From Bacillus albus (GTDB lineage: Bacteria > Bacillota > Bacilli > Bacillales > Bacillaceae_G), in the NCBI RefSeq assembly GCF_001884185.1, contig NZ_MAOE01000094.1:1-64000 (forward strand): a DNA stretch of 64,000 bases. Reading direction: 5' to 3'. This document shows positions 1 to 9,065 of the stretch, in pieces (position 1 is the first letter of the stretch; the number at the start of each line of letters is the position of its first letter). The notes beneath the pieces are model-generated. The model was not told the DNA's origin and searched no databases. It saw nothing but the letters and a program-made list of their open reading frames with translations. The position numbers and the translations under genes were made by a program.

Positions 1-56
1 CTCTACGTCTGAAGCTCCATCCCCCTCACATTCCGAGCGAGCCGCTTCCACTTTTT
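1..56 (-). repeat. Partial B. cereus-group structured repeat at window edge
   Basis: Read on the minus strand this begins directly after the fadA stop with an A-run, then GTGGAAGCGGCTCGCTCGGA. It matches the start of the full repeat at 43549-43664 (GCGGAAGCGGCTTGCTCAGA, then a GGAGCT segment). The element continues beyond the left edge, so its full length is not visible. It lies between fadA and whatever follows, expected to be fadE. Confidence 0.6.
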
Positions 57-1229
57 TTATAGTAATTCAAACACTCCCGCTGCTCCCATTCCGCCGCCGA
101 TACACATTGTTACGATACCGAATTGTTCGTTGCGGCGTTTCATTTCGTGGATAAGAGATAGTGTTAGTTTTGCTCCTGTACAACCAAGTGGGTGTCCAAG
201 TGCGATTGCACCGCCGTTTACGTTTACTTTTTCTTCATCTAAACCAAGCTCACGAATAACTTGGATTGATTGTGAAGCGAATGCTTCATTTAGTTCGAAT
301 AGGCCGATATCAGATAGTTCTAAACCAGCTAGTTTTAATGCTTTCGGAATTGCTGCGATTGGGCCGATTCCCATTACTTCTGGTGGTACGCCAGCTACTG
401 CAAATGAACGGAATTTTGCAAGTGGTTTCATACCATCACTCACTGCTTTTTCACGATCCATTAATAATACAGATGCTGCACCATCACTCATTTGTGAAGA
501 GTTACCAGCTGTTACAGAACCGCGAACGTTAAATGCTGGACGTAATTTACCTAAAATGTCTAGTGTCGTTTCTGCTCTTACACCTTCGTCTTGTGCGAAA
601 ATGATTGTTTCTTCTTGCAGTTTGTTGTTTGATCCAACAGTACGTAACGTTACATCTACAGATACTGTTTCATCAGCAAAATTCCCTGCAGCTAATGCTT
701 TCGCAGCGCGTTGATGACTTCTTACTGCAAATGCATCTTGCTCTTCACGAGAAATTCCATATTTCACAGCGACTTGCTCTGCTGTATGTCCCATGCCCAT
801 ATAATATTCTGGAGCCGCTTCTACAAGGCGACTATTCGGACGAACAACGTGTCCCATCATTGGAACTAAACTCATTGATTCCGCTCCGCCTGATAATACA
901 GCTTCCGAGTGACCAAGCATAATGCGCTCTGCTCCGTAAGCGATACTTTGTAACCCTGAAGAACAGTAACGGTTAATTGTAATAGCTGGAACATCGTAAG
1001 AAAGTCCTGCTAATCCGCCGATATTACGAGCCATGTTTAAACCTTGCTCTGCTTCTGGCATCGCACAACCGAAAATTAAATCATCAATTGGTCCTTCATA
1101 ATTCGCACGCTTTAACGTTTCCTTTACTACTAACGCCCCTAGATCGTCAGGACGAACTGTTTTTAATGAACCCCTCTTTGCTTTTCCAATTGGTGTTCTT
1201 GCTCCCGCAACAATGACAGCTTCTCTCAT
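57..1229 (-). CDS. fadA: Acetyl-CoA C-acyltransferase (3-ketoacyl-CoA thiolase) FadA
   Basis: Thiolase, 390 aa, full family length. It catalyses the last step of beta-oxidation, cleaving 3-ketoacyl-CoA with CoA to give acetyl-CoA and a shortened acyl-CoA. The N-terminus MREAVIVAGARTPIGKAKRG is typical. The nucleophilic Cys is in INRYCSSGLQ (about residue 89), the His in GGAIALGHPLGCTGA, and the second Cys in TMCIGGGMG near the C-terminus. It starts at ATG 1229 with a GGGGAG-type ribosome binding site and lies 21 nt downstream of fadN on the same strand, so the two are cotranscribed and presumably FadR-controlled. This is the fadN-fadA-fadE arrangement of Bacillus; fadE would lie off the left edge. 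Confidence 0.96.
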   Translation of the reverse strand: MREAVIVAGARTPIGKAKRGSLKTVRPDDLGALVVKETLKRANYEGPIDDLIFGCAMPEAEQGLNMARNIGGLAGLSYDVPAITINRYCSSGLQSIAYGAERIMLGHSEAVLSGGAESMSLVPMMGHVVRPNSRLVEAAPEYYMGMGHTAEQVAVKYGISREEQDAFAVRSHQRAAKALAAGNFADETVSVDVTLRTVGSNNKLQEETIIFAQDEGVRAETTLDILGKLRPAFNVRGSVTAGNSSQMSDGAASVLLMDREKAVSDGMKPLAKFRSFAVAGVPPEVMGIGPIAAIPKALKLAGLELSDIGLFELNEAFASQSIQVIRELGLDEEKVNVNGGAIALGHPLGCTGAKLTLSLIHEMKRRNEQFGIVTMCIGGGMGAAGVFELL

Positions 1230-1250
1230 GAACGATATCTCCCCTCGTTA

Positions 1251-3632
1251 TTAGTTACGTAATGGCTTTCCTTTTACAAGCATGTGCTGCATTCTTGCTT
1301 GTGATTTCATCTCACTTACTAAGCTAATAAATGCTTCACGTTCTACATCTAATAAATACTGCTCATCAACTTCTGTTCCGTACGGCACTTTTCCGCCCGC
1401 GATGACATATGCAAGTTTCTTCGCAATGTGAAGATCATGTTCAGAAATGTAACCAGATAAATGCATTGCTTCTGCACCAAGTACAAGCGTTGCATATCCT
1501 GTTTCACCAACAACCGGTATCTTTTTACGGATCGGTGCTTTATAACCTGCTTCATATAAAGCAAGTGCTTTCTGTTTTGCATCATATAGTAAGTGATCAC
1601 CATTCACACTAATACCGTCTTTATCACCTAAGAAGTTATGAGAAACTGCTTCTTGTCCTGAAGTTGAAACTTTCGCCATTGCGACTGTTTCGAATACTTT
1701 ATTTGCAACCTTTTGCAGATCAAACTCTACGCCGTTTGCCATTTTATTTAAGTGTTTAATGTATAACTCTTTATTACCGCCTCCGCCAGGGATTAAGCCA
1801 ACACCAACTTCTACTAAGCCCATATACGTTTCACTAGAAGCTTGAATGCTAGCTGCTGGTAAGCAAACTTCTGTACCTCCGCCAAGCGTCATACCATATG
1901 GTGCTGCTACAACTGGCTTAGAAGAGTACTTAATTTTCGTCATTGCATCTTGGAAGTTTTTCACAACCAACTCAATTTCAAAGTAGTTGTCATCTTGCGC
2001 TTCCATTAAAATCATTGCTAAGTTCGCACCAACGCAGAAGTTCTTTGATTGGTTACCGATAACAAGACCTTTATAATTCTTTTCTACTTCATCAACAGCG
2101 TAGTTAATCATTTGCGTAATATCCATACCGATTGCATTGCTCTTCGAATGGAATTCTAAGCAAAGGATACCGTCGCCTAAATCGATTAAGCTCGCTCCGC
2201 TATTTTTCTTTAATACACCATTTTTTGCTTTTAATTGTTTAAGAGAAATTGCCTTTTTATTACGCTCAATTAGCTTATATTCGCCATTATCGTAATAGTA
2301 GCTATCTCCGTTATCATGTTTGTAGAAAGTAGTGAAACCTTTCTCTAACATTTCTTTCACCCAAGTCGGAACAACTACGCCGTTTTCTTCCATCTTTTGA
2401 ACGGATTTTTCAACGCCGATTGCATCCCAAACTTCAAATGGTCCTTGCTCCCAGCCGAAGCCCCACTTCATCGCTTGGTCAATTGCAACGATATCGTCAG
2501 CAATTTCTTTATGAAGTTTTGCAGAGTATAAAAGAGTCGGTGTAATGATGTTCCATAACAACTCTCCTGCGCGGTCTTTCGCATATACAAGCGCTTTCAA
2601 TTTATTCGATAAACCTTTTTCTTGTTTACTTAACTCGATAGATGCAGCTTTTAATTTTTTGCGAGCTTCATACTCCATCGTTTCTGGATTTAATTCTAAA
2701 ATTTCTTTTCCTTGTTTTAAGAAGAAGCCTTGGCCTGTTTTGCTTCCAAGCCATTTTTTATCAAGCATGTCATGCATGAAAGCTGGTACTTTAAATACAT
2801 CACGCTCTTCTTCTTGTACATTTTCATATACGTTATTTGCAACGTGTACGAATGTATCTAAACCGACAACATCTAATGTACGGAACGTTGCGCTCTTCGG
2901 ACGACCAATAAGCGGGCCTGTTACAGAATCAACTTCCCCAATGCTATAGCCGCGGTTTACCATCTCTTGAAGAGTTACAAGTAAACCATACGTACCGATG
3001 CGGTTTCCAATAAAGTTTGGTGTGTCTTTTGCGATAACAACGCCTTTTCCAAGAACGTCTTCGCCAAATAATTTCATGAAGCTTAATACTTGTGGATCAG
3101 TTTCTTTCGTCGGTATTACCTCTAGAAGTTTTAAATATCGTGGTGGATTAAAAAAGTGTGTGCCTAAGAAGTGTTTCTGGAAGTCGTCTGAACGACCTTC
3201 TGCCATTTTTTCTACTGAAATGCCTGACGTATTCGAGCTTACAATAGAACCCGGTTTACGAACAGCATCTACTTTTTCAAATAGTTTCTTTTTAATATCT
3301 AAGTTTTCAACTACTACTTCAATAATCCAATCTACATCAGCTAGACGCTCAAGATCATCTTCTAAGTTACCTGCTTCAATCAGTGCTAGGTTTCCTTTCA
3401 CTGTCAGAGGAGCTGGTTTTTGCTTTAATAGTTTTTGCAATGCCGTATTACTAAAACGATTTCTCACACTTTTATGTTCTAATGTAAGTCCCTTTGCTTC
3501 CTCTTCTTTTGTTAGCGCAGGTGGTACAATATCAAGCAATAATGTCGGAATACCAATATTAGCTAAGTGTGCCGCAATCCCTGAACCCATTACGCCTGAA
3601 CCTAGAACAGCAGCCTTTTTAATTTGGAACAT
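1251..3632 (-). CDS. fadN: 3-hydroxyacyl-CoA dehydrogenase / enoyl-CoA hydratase FadN
   Basis: 793-aa bifunctional beta-oxidation enzyme. The N-terminal NAD-binding Rossmann fold has the GSGVMGSG loop (residues 11-18) and an HFFNPPRYLKLLE segment near residue 155, typical of 3-hydroxyacyl-CoA dehydrogenases. The dehydrogenase C-terminal domains follow, to about residue 440. The last 300 residues form an enoyl-CoA hydratase/isomerase fold (oxyanion-hole-type GGGTEVCLPA; EVGVGLIPGGGG). This order, dehydrogenase before hydratase, is the Bacillus FadN type and the reverse of E. coli FadB. Start ATG 3632 follows a GGGGGAGAA ribosome binding site. It is first in the operon, with fadA downstream and a FadR-type palindrome 19 bp upstream. 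Confidence 0.96.
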   Translation of the reverse strand: MFQIKKAAVLGSGVMGSGIAAHLANIGIPTLLLDIVPPALTKEEEAKGLTLEHKSVRNRFSNTALQKLLKQKPAPLTVKGNLALIEAGNLEDDLERLADVDWIIEVVVENLDIKKKLFEKVDAVRKPGSIVSSNTSGISVEKMAEGRSDDFQKHFLGTHFFNPPRYLKLLEVIPTKETDPQVLSFMKLFGEDVLGKGVVIAKDTPNFIGNRIGTYGLLVTLQEMVNRGYSIGEVDSVTGPLIGRPKSATFRTLDVVGLDTFVHVANNVYENVQEEERDVFKVPAFMHDMLDKKWLGSKTGQGFFLKQGKEILELNPETMEYEARKKLKAASIELSKQEKGLSNKLKALVYAKDRAGELLWNIITPTLLYSAKLHKEIADDIVAIDQAMKWGFGWEQGPFEVWDAIGVEKSVQKMEENGVVVPTWVKEMLEKGFTTFYKHDNGDSYYYDNGEYKLIERNKKAISLKQLKAKNGVLKKNSGASLIDLGDGILCLEFHSKSNAIGMDITQMINYAVDEVEKNYKGLVIGNQSKNFCVGANLAMILMEAQDDNYFEIELVVKNFQDAMTKIKYSSKPVVAAPYGMTLGGGTEVCLPAASIQASSETYMGLVEVGVGLIPGGGGNKELYIKHLNKMANGVEFDLQKVANKVFETVAMAKVSTSGQEAVSHNFLGDKDGISVNGDHLLYDAKQKALALYEAGYKAPIRKKIPVVGETGYATLVLGAEAMHLSGYISEHDLHIAKKLAYVIAGGKVPYGTEVDEQYLLDVEREAFISLVSEMKSQARMQHMLVKGKPLRN

Positions 3633-3650
3633 CCAATTCTCCCCCTATTC

Positions 3651-3670
3651 TTGAATGAATGCTCATTCAA
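3651..3670. promoter_or_regulatory. FadR-type operator upstream of fadN
   Basis: TTGAATGAATGCTCATTCAA is an 8-4-8 perfect inverted repeat. It fits the known Bacillus FadR (TetR family) site, TGAATGAnTAnTCATTCA, and lies 19 bp before the fadN start. FadR would repress the operon until long-chain acyl-CoA accumulates. Confidence 0.88.
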
Positions 3671-3869
3671 TTTTTCGACATAAGTCGCAATCAATGAGTG
3701 AGCCTCTACTAATAAATATATGATACAGTTTGAATTTTCGCAATATATTTATTGATAAAATTTTCTGAAATAAATACTTTTCTTTTATTTGCCCATGCTA
3801 TATGTATGTATTTTCTTCACTCAAATACACTTTTCCTTTTTATAATCTGACGAAACTGGAGGAATATAT

Positions 3870-4016
3870 ATGGCAAAACTTAAGAAGAACCCTTCAAAAG
3901 CTGGAATTAGCGCAGCGAGCGTAACTGGAAATGCAGGACCGCATAATCACGGTGTAGAAAAGGGCCGTCAAGGTAATAACCAACAATACAAGAAGCATAA
4001 TATGGGCGAAAAATAA
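3870..4016 (+). CDS. yuzL: YuzL family small protein
   Basis: 48 aa, starting at ATG 3870 behind a good GGAGGA ribosome binding site (3858-3863). The sequence is very basic and rich in Gly, Asn and Gln (MAKLKKNPSKAGISAASV at the N-terminus), with no membrane segment. It resembles the YuzL family of Bacillus, which also sits divergently next to fadN (yusL) in B. subtilis. Function unknown; composition resembles small acid-soluble spore proteins, but that is only an impression. The ORF is complete and ends 94 nt before the next start. Confidence 0.78.
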   Translation: MAKLKKNPSKAGISAASVTGNAGPHNHGVEKGRQGNNQQYKKHNMGEK

Positions 4017-4110
4017 CGGTATATTTTTGGGCAGAAAACGTGGCATAATGGGTATTGGCTGCTTTTTCTGCCCAATTTATTTGTACATATGGAAAACAAA
4101 AGAGGGAACG

Positions 4111-4953
4111 ATGATGAAACGAACAATAGTTATGATTGTAATGATTGCTACACTATTTACAGGGATGATTTTCTTTTCTTACGCCCAAAGGCAACAAGCT
4201 GTAAGAGCCGATCAACCTAGTATCACCGGAAAATACGCCATTACAATTGATGCAGACACAGGTGAAATTTTGTATGGAAAACGAGAAGACGAACGCTCTT
4301 ATCCGGCTAGTGTAGCAAAGATGATGACAACCCTTCTTTTACTAGAGAATGTAAAAGAAGATGAAGAAATTACAATTACAGAGAACGCAATTAAAACAGA
4401 AAGTCAAAGTAAGAAGATTAAACTTCGTGCTGGGGAAAAGTTAAAGCGGGATGAAGCATTAAAACTTATGCTTATCATTAGTGCAGACCCAATAGCTGAA
4501 TCCATCGCAGAACATATTGCAGGATCAAAAAATGAATTTGTAAAAATGATGAATGCTAGAGCGAAGGAACTTGGTACAAAGCATGCGACTTTCAAAAATG
4601 CAAGTGGCGCTGATGCACTAGGAAATAAAGTGTCACCATATGACATTGCTATGATTACGAAAGAAGCATTAAAGTACCCAGTTGTTTTAGAATATATGAA
4701 TTCAACACGTACAACTCTACATACTTCAGAACGCTCTCCAAACATTGCAAACTATGGACGAGAAGAACTATATGACGATCCATATGCAATTGGAAGTAAA
4801 AGCGGTCTATCAGCACTCGGAAAATATACGGTCGTAACAGTGGATGAAAAAGACGGTAAACGCGTTATTAATGTTGTATTATCTTCTACTCGCAAGCAAC
4901 TATATCCTGATACGAAAAAAATGGCACATTACGCATTTCAGCAATTAAAATAA
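4111..4953 (+). CDS. D-alanyl-D-alanine carboxypeptidase-like protein (PBP5/DacF family) with altered SxN motif
   Basis: About 280 aa. The reading frame is open from 4027, but ATG 4111 is preceded by AGAGGGAACG and gives a normal signal peptide or anchor (hydrophobic residues about 5-22). Family motifs: the serine nucleophile motif SVAK in PASVAKMMT; KSG in GSKSGLSALGKYTVV, replacing KTG; and the second motif reads SAD (IISADPIAES) where S-x-N is expected. E. coli PBP5 has SGNDA at this place. The Asn to Asp change might alter catalysis or make the protein regulatory. The role is presumably trimming of peptidoglycan pentapeptides outside the membrane. The C-terminal membrane-binding domain of longer PBP5 proteins is absent. 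Confidence 0.85.
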   Translation: MMKRTIVMIVMIATLFTGMIFFSYAQRQQAVRADQPSITGKYAITIDADTGEILYGKREDERSYPASVAKMMTTLLLLENVKEDEEITITENAIKTESQSKKIKLRAGEKLKRDEALKLMLIISADPIAESIAEHIAGSKNEFVKMMNARAKELGTKHATFKNASGADALGNKVSPYDIAMITKEALKYPVVLEYMNSTRTTLHTSERSPNIANYGREELYDDPYAIGSKSGLSALGKYTVVTVDEKDGKRVINVVLSSTRKQLYPDTKKMAHYAFQQLK

Positions 4954-4977
4954 CCAAGGAGTATTTTCTCCTTGGTT
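4952..4977. terminator. Bidirectional terminator between dac-like gene and fadM
   Basis: 10-bp arms AACCAAGGAG / CTCCTTGGTT with a short loop and T-runs on both sides. The stem overlaps the stop codon of the convergent proline dehydrogenase gene. Confidence 0.85.
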
Positions 4978-5902
4978 ATTTTTTAACCATACCTTTTAAT
5001 ACGAACGCAACGTTTGCTGGACGCTCTGCTAAACGACGCATGAAGTAGCCATACCAGTCGTTTCCATAAGGTACGTAAACGCGCATTTTGTAACCTTCTT
5101 TTACTAGCTCAAGTTGACGCTCATTACGAATACCATATAACATTTGGAATTCAAATTGGTCTCTTGGAATGTTGTGTTCTTCGGCAAGTTTTTTCGTATA
5201 TTCAATAATTGCTTCGTCATGTGAAGCAATTGCAGTATAATTTCCATTTAATAAGTGCATTTTAATAATTTTTTTATAGTTATCATCTACATCTTTCTTA
5301 TCCGGGAACGCTACCTCTTCAGGTTCTTTATAAGCTCCTTTTACAAGACGTAAATTAGGACTATAAGCATTTAATTCTTCCATATCTTTTTCTGTACGAT
5401 ATAGGTAAGCTTGAATAACTGTACCAATATTATCGTACTCAGATTTTAACTGTTTAAAGATATCAATTGTCTTTCCGCAGCGTGTATAGTCTTCCATATC
5501 AATGGTAACGAACACACCATTTTCTTTTGCAGCTTCCAAAATACGGCGCATATTGTTCATTACGATTTCATCAGAGATATCTAATCCCATAGAAGTCATT
5601 TTTAAAGAAAGTTGCGAATCAAGACCTTCTCTTCCAATAGCACGGATCGCTTCAATCGATTGGTTAGCCATTTCATTTGCTTCCGCTTCATTGTCAACGA
5701 ATTCCCCTAAATAATCGATCGTTACACAAAGTCCTTGCTTGTTCAATTGTTTAATAGCTGCTGTCGCTAATTCAATCGTCTCCCCTGCGACAAAGCGACC
5801 TGCACCAAAGCGTAAACCGTACTTTTTAGCCAGTTTTGTTAGCGCTTTATTTTTAGATAAGAAAAGAAACGAATTTCGCATTAATTGTTCCATGTAATTC
5901 AC
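4976..5902 (-). CDS. fadM: Proline dehydrogenase (FadM/YusM type)
   Basis: 308-aa FAD-dependent proline dehydrogenase (PRODH barrel), converting proline to pyrroline-5-carboxylate and passing electrons to the quinone pool. The family C-terminal signature is present as YMRRLAERPANVAFVLKG; upstream barrel motifs include DMEDYTRC and LVKGAYKEPEEVAFPDK. It is the small monofunctional type without the P5C dehydrogenase domain. Its position beside fadN and yuzL matches B. subtilis yusM rather than the proline-inducible putB. Start ATG 5902 precedes MEQL at 5890; the 5' region shows no obvious FadR box of its own. Confidence 0.93.
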   Translation of the reverse strand: MNYMEQLMRNSFLFLSKNKALTKLAKKYGLRFGAGRFVAGETIELATAAIKQLNKQGLCVTIDYLGEFVDNEAEANEMANQSIEAIRAIGREGLDSQLSLKMTSMGLDISDEIVMNNMRRILEAAKENGVFVTIDMEDYTRCGKTIDIFKQLKSEYDNIGTVIQAYLYRTEKDMEELNAYSPNLRLVKGAYKEPEEVAFPDKKDVDDNYKKIIKMHLLNGNYTAIASHDEAIIEYTKKLAEEHNIPRDQFEFQMLYGIRNERQLELVKEGYKMRVYVPYGNDWYGYFMRRLAERPANVAFVLKGMVKK

Positions 5903-6093
5903 CCCTATGACTTAATTTATCTGTTTTTTACCCCTCTTCAAAATTATATCATTGTTTAAAATTATTGGATACAAATAATTATTTAGATAATTTATAAAAT
6001 ACTATAAAAACATTTAAAACCCTATATTCTCGCTTATAAATATGCCTGAAATATTTTTCGACATTTAGAAAAATGGAGTTTACTAGGCACAAA

Positions 6094-6125
6094 ATAGGCA
6101 TGTCGAAAATATTCGACATGCCTAT
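6094..6125. repeat. Perfect 14-bp inverted repeat in the 300-bp gap upstream of fadM
   Basis: ATAGGCATGTCGAA (6094-6107) and its exact complement (6112-6125) flank a 4-nt spacer. A related TTCGACAT sequence occurs at 6057-6064. No T-run follows in either direction, so it is a poor terminator. It could be a protein-binding dyad or part of a repeat family. The rest of 5903-6202 is AT-rich with no ORF that I would call. Confidence 0.6.
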
Positions 6126-6202
6126 AAAAACCTTTATATTCCATGTAAATTATACAAGGATATTAATACAGAAGACTTGAGATTATATTTATCTCGATTT
6201 TT

Positions 6203-6448
6203 TTATTGCTCATTTCTCTTCTCTTCATTCAGCCTTTTAATATCTGTAATTAACTGTACCATCTCTTCTTTCGCATCAGGATATGTTTCATTCCAATGCT
6301 TCACTAAAGCCGGCATCGTCTTCGCTATGTAAGAATACAGTGCCCACTTCTGCACCTGTTCTTTTCTCTCTTCATTGCTCTCTCCAAGTAATAGTTCCGT
6401 GTACTTCTCTAACAACCCATCAAATTGTTCGTTAAACTTTTCACTCAT
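6203..6448 (-). CDS. Small cytosolic protein, DUF2573/YusU-like
   Basis: 81 aa, all-helical and charged, with no signal or membrane segment. LDGLLEKYTELLLGES-type N-terminal text (here FDGLLEKYTELLLGESNEER) and a conserved Trp pair (KWALYSYIAK, KHWNETYPDAK) resemble the DUF2573 (YusU) family of Bacillus. Function unknown. It starts at ATG 6448 with an AGGAGGTAG ribosome binding site. It lies just downstream of the thiamine-binding protein gene, from which it is separated by a hairpin terminator. Confidence 0.7.
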   Translation of the reverse strand: MSEKFNEQFDGLLEKYTELLLGESNEERKEQVQKWALYSYIAKTMPALVKHWNETYPDAKEEMVQLITDIKRLNEEKRNEQ

Positions 6449-6467
6449 CTTATCTACCTCCTATATG

Positions 6468-6494
6468 AAAAAAGCAGCGAAAATCGCTGCTTTT
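6468..6494 (-). terminator. Terminator after the thiamine-binding protein gene
   Basis: AAAGCAGCGA / TCGCTGCTTT stem with a 3-nt loop, followed by a T-run on the minus strand. Confidence 0.8.
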
Positions 6495-6496
6495 CT

Positions 6497-6799
6497 TTAT
6501 AATTTTGATCGAACAGAGTTTAATTTCTTCTCCATTGTGCTTACTTTATCACGACGATCATCGATACGAATTGTTGTCGCAACGCGCTGCGCACCTTTCG
6601 CATATGGAACTTCATGCATTTGTTGAACTACTTCTAGAATGACAGGAAGATCTCCTTCAATAATTGTATTCATTGGTGTTAATTGATACTTCACGCGATC
6701 TGCATTTTTCTCTAGCACCTTTTGTACTTCTGCTACATATTCACTCACACTTGGATTACCTGTTCCTACTGGAATAATCGATACGTCAACAATTGCCAT
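6497..6799 (-). CDS. MTH1187 family thiamine-binding protein (YqgV-like)
   Basis: 100 aa, the usual length of the MTH1187/YkoF-related UPF0045 family. It is a ferredoxin-like fold forming homotetramers that bind thiamine or related pyrimidines in the cytosol. The N-terminal strand (MAIVDVSIIPVGTGNPSVSE) is diagnostic, and the central YQLTPMNTIIEGDL segment matches family members. B. subtilis YqgV is the nearest comparison. Start ATG 6799 follows a GGAGGAAG ribosome binding site. It is a single-gene unit bounded by a terminator. Its exact physiological role is not settled for the family. Confidence 0.88.
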   Translation of the reverse strand: MAIVDVSIIPVGTGNPSVSEYVAEVQKVLEKNADRVKYQLTPMNTIIEGDLPVILEVVQQMHEVPYAKGAQRVATTIRIDDRRDKVSTMEKKLNSVRSKL

Positions 6800-6876
6800 A
6801 GTAGTCTTCCTCCTATAATTGCTTCTTATATATCCATTATCTATTTTACCGAAATACTCATCATTTTACTAATTTG

Positions 6877-8886
6877 TTATTCCTCTATTTTAAACTGCTC
6901 AACTAATCTTTCTAAGTCTCTCATATGCTCCGTCAAACTTTCCATCGTATGAGCTACCTTTTCTAGATGATTCACTTGTGATTCAGTTGCAGCATTTACT
7001 TCTTCCGAAACAGCTGCGCTTTCTTGACTCGTACCAGCAATTGTATGCATGACCGCTGTAATTTCTCCTTGCTCGTAACCGATGTTATGTACCTCTTCTA
7101 CAATTTGTTCCACTGAAGTACTAATCGTATTTACAACTGACATAATTGTGCGGAATTCTGTTTCTGCCTCTGTCGTAACTTTATTTTGTATATCCGCAAT
7201 GTCTTTCAATTTACTTACAACTTCTACAACTCGCCTTACCTCTACTTGTACATCACCAATCATTGTCGCAATTTCTACTGTTGCTTCTTTTGATTGTTCC
7301 GCTAATTTCCTAACTTCTTCCGCAACAACAGCAAAGCCTTTACCTTGTTCACCCGCACGTGCCGCCTCGATTGAAGCATTTAAAGCGAGTAAATTCGTTT
7401 GATCTGAAATACCTTTTATAAGCTCTACAACATTTTGAATCGATCCAACTCTTTGCTCTAACTTTCCGGATGCTTCCTCTGTATGAACAACAATCGAAGA
7501 GGATTGGCTCCTCGTACGAACTAAATTGCGCATCGTATTTAATCCTTGCTTTGATGCCTCTTCAGCTTTGCCAGCCACACCTTTTATTTCCCCAACAGAG
7601 TTATTCATTTGTTCCACTGATTGCGCCATATTTTCGAGCTGCTCTGAAACTTCATCGACACTATTAGCAAGAGTGGACGCTCCTCCGCTCACATCATCCA
7701 TTGCACCTGAAACTTCTCTACTAGCTGCTACAGTTTCATTCGTTAAATAATGTAGATTATTCGTTGATTGTTGCACTGTTGATACACTATTTTTAATTTT
7801 GCTTACCATTTCATTCATTTGCTCAACCATATGATTAAAATGGTTCGTCAGCTCTCCAACTTCATCCTTACTTGTCACTTTCATTTGCAACGTTAAATCA
7901 CCTTCTGCTACTTTTTGAACGTGATTGGTTAATAGTTGCAGTGGTCTTGCTAATCTTCTTGAGAACAAGTATGAAGCTACGATTCCAACGAATAGGCTAA
8001 TACACGCCATTATAATGACTGTATTTCTCGTACTATTTAATAGCCCATCAATCGTGTCCTTCGGATAAACAATCCCAATTTTCCATTTCATCTTATCAAA
8101 CAGTTGACTATAGGCTACTACATCGTTCCCTCCTAATGTCGTCACTGCAAATTTTGTTTCATCTTTATTTAAACTTTTTACAAGTGATTCTTTTGAAACA
8201 TCTTTTCCTACTTGCCCTGGATATACAATAGCAATATTTTTATCATTTACGATAAACATTTCTCCGCCATTATTATATTGAATATTATGGAGTAGCTTTT
8301 GGATTGTTCCTAGTGATACATCCATTGCTACTACCCCTAATACAGAACCATCCTGTCCGACAATAGCTTTTGAAACTCCAATACTTAACTTACCTGTCGC
8401 GATTTCATATTGTGGTTGCCCCCAAATAATCGATTTTGTATCAGATTCTGATGCTTTATACCACTGACGACTTGTTGGATCATACCCTTCCGGTACTTTT
8501 CCTCCGTCAGCGAGATTTGCACTCAACGTTTTTTTATCTTTCGTTCCAATGTATACATCTAAAATATCTGGATGATTATTTTTAAATCTCAAAAATTCTT
8601 TTAAAATAAAGCTTTCTTCTTCCGGAGTCACTCCATCTTGTAACATGTTTTGAATATCATCATGACTTCCATAATGCCCCATATCTTCTTCAATTCGCTG
8701 CATAAATGCATTTAACTGCTCTGTCACAAGATCCATCGTATTTTGAGAATACTGATCTAAGGAGCGCACTTCCTTCTCTTTCTGTAACTGATACATAGCT
8801 GTCCCTAAAATTACGAACATCATTGAAATAAGTACTGAAAATACTACTGCAATTTTTAAACGTAAACTTCTCAACATCTTCCCCAA
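6877..8886 (-). CDS. Methyl-accepting chemotaxis protein with dCache sensor domain
   Basis: About 669 aa. The frame is open to 8973, but the TTG at 8886 has the best ribosome binding site (AGAAGGGG, 5 nt away); ATG 8877 is the alternative. Order: cytoplasmic tip; TM1 ([19 protein letters not shown]); a 250-residue extracellular double-Cache-like region ([20 protein letters not shown] and [16 protein letters not shown] are typical); TM2; HAMP; and a long coiled-coil signalling domain with hairpin tip [16 protein letters not shown]. It senses a small ligand outside and controls CheA. Cache chemoreceptors usually bind amino or organic acids; the ligand here cannot be told. No CheR-binding tail is visible. 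Confidence 0.93.
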   Translation of the reverse strand: MGKMLRSLRLKIAVVFSVLISMMFVILGTAMYQLQKEKEVRSLDQYSQNTMDLVTEQLNAFMQRIEEDMGHYGSHDDIQNMLQDGVTPEEESFILKEFLRFKNNHPDILDVYIGTKDKKTLSANLADGGKVPEGYDPTSRQWYKASESDTKSIIWGQPQYEIATGKLSIGVSKAIVGQDGSVLGVVAMDVSLGTIQKLLHNIQYNNGGEMFIVNDKNIAIVYPGQVGKDVSKESLVKSLNKDETKFAVTTLGGNDVVAYSQLFDKMKWKIGIVYPKDTIDGLLNSTRNTVIIMACISLFVGIVASYLFSRRLARPLQLLTNHVQKVAEGDLTLQMKVTSKDEVGELTNHFNHMVEQMNEMVSKIKNSVSTVQQSTNNLHYLTNETVAASREVSGAMDDVSGGASTLANSVDEVSEQLENMAQSVEQMNNSVGEIKGVAGKAEEASKQGLNTMRNLVRTRSQSSSIVVHTEEASGKLEQRVGSIQNVVELIKGISDQTNLLALNASIEAARAGEQGKGFAVVAEEVRKLAEQSKEATVEIATMIGDVQVEVRRVVEVVSKLKDIADIQNKVTTEAETEFRTIMSVVNTISTSVEQIVEEVHNIGYEQGEITAVMHTIAGTSQESAAVSEEVNAATESQVNHLEKVAHTMESLTEHMRDLERLVEQFKIEE

Positions 8887-9065
8887 CGCATCCCCTTCTC
8901 GTTGTATTGTAATCATATTAATCACTATATTAAGTATAATGGATAAAATTAAAAAATTGAAATTAATTCTCAACTCAATCCCATTAGAAAACCTACTACC
9001 ACTTGTGTAAAAACAAATAGTTCATTATCCTTAAAATATATAATCTCATTCGTTCGGAGGTAACT

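Noticed and set aside
130-714. Long plus-strand ORF antisense to fadA
   Set aside because: Shadow of a well-supported thiolase gene; no start signals.
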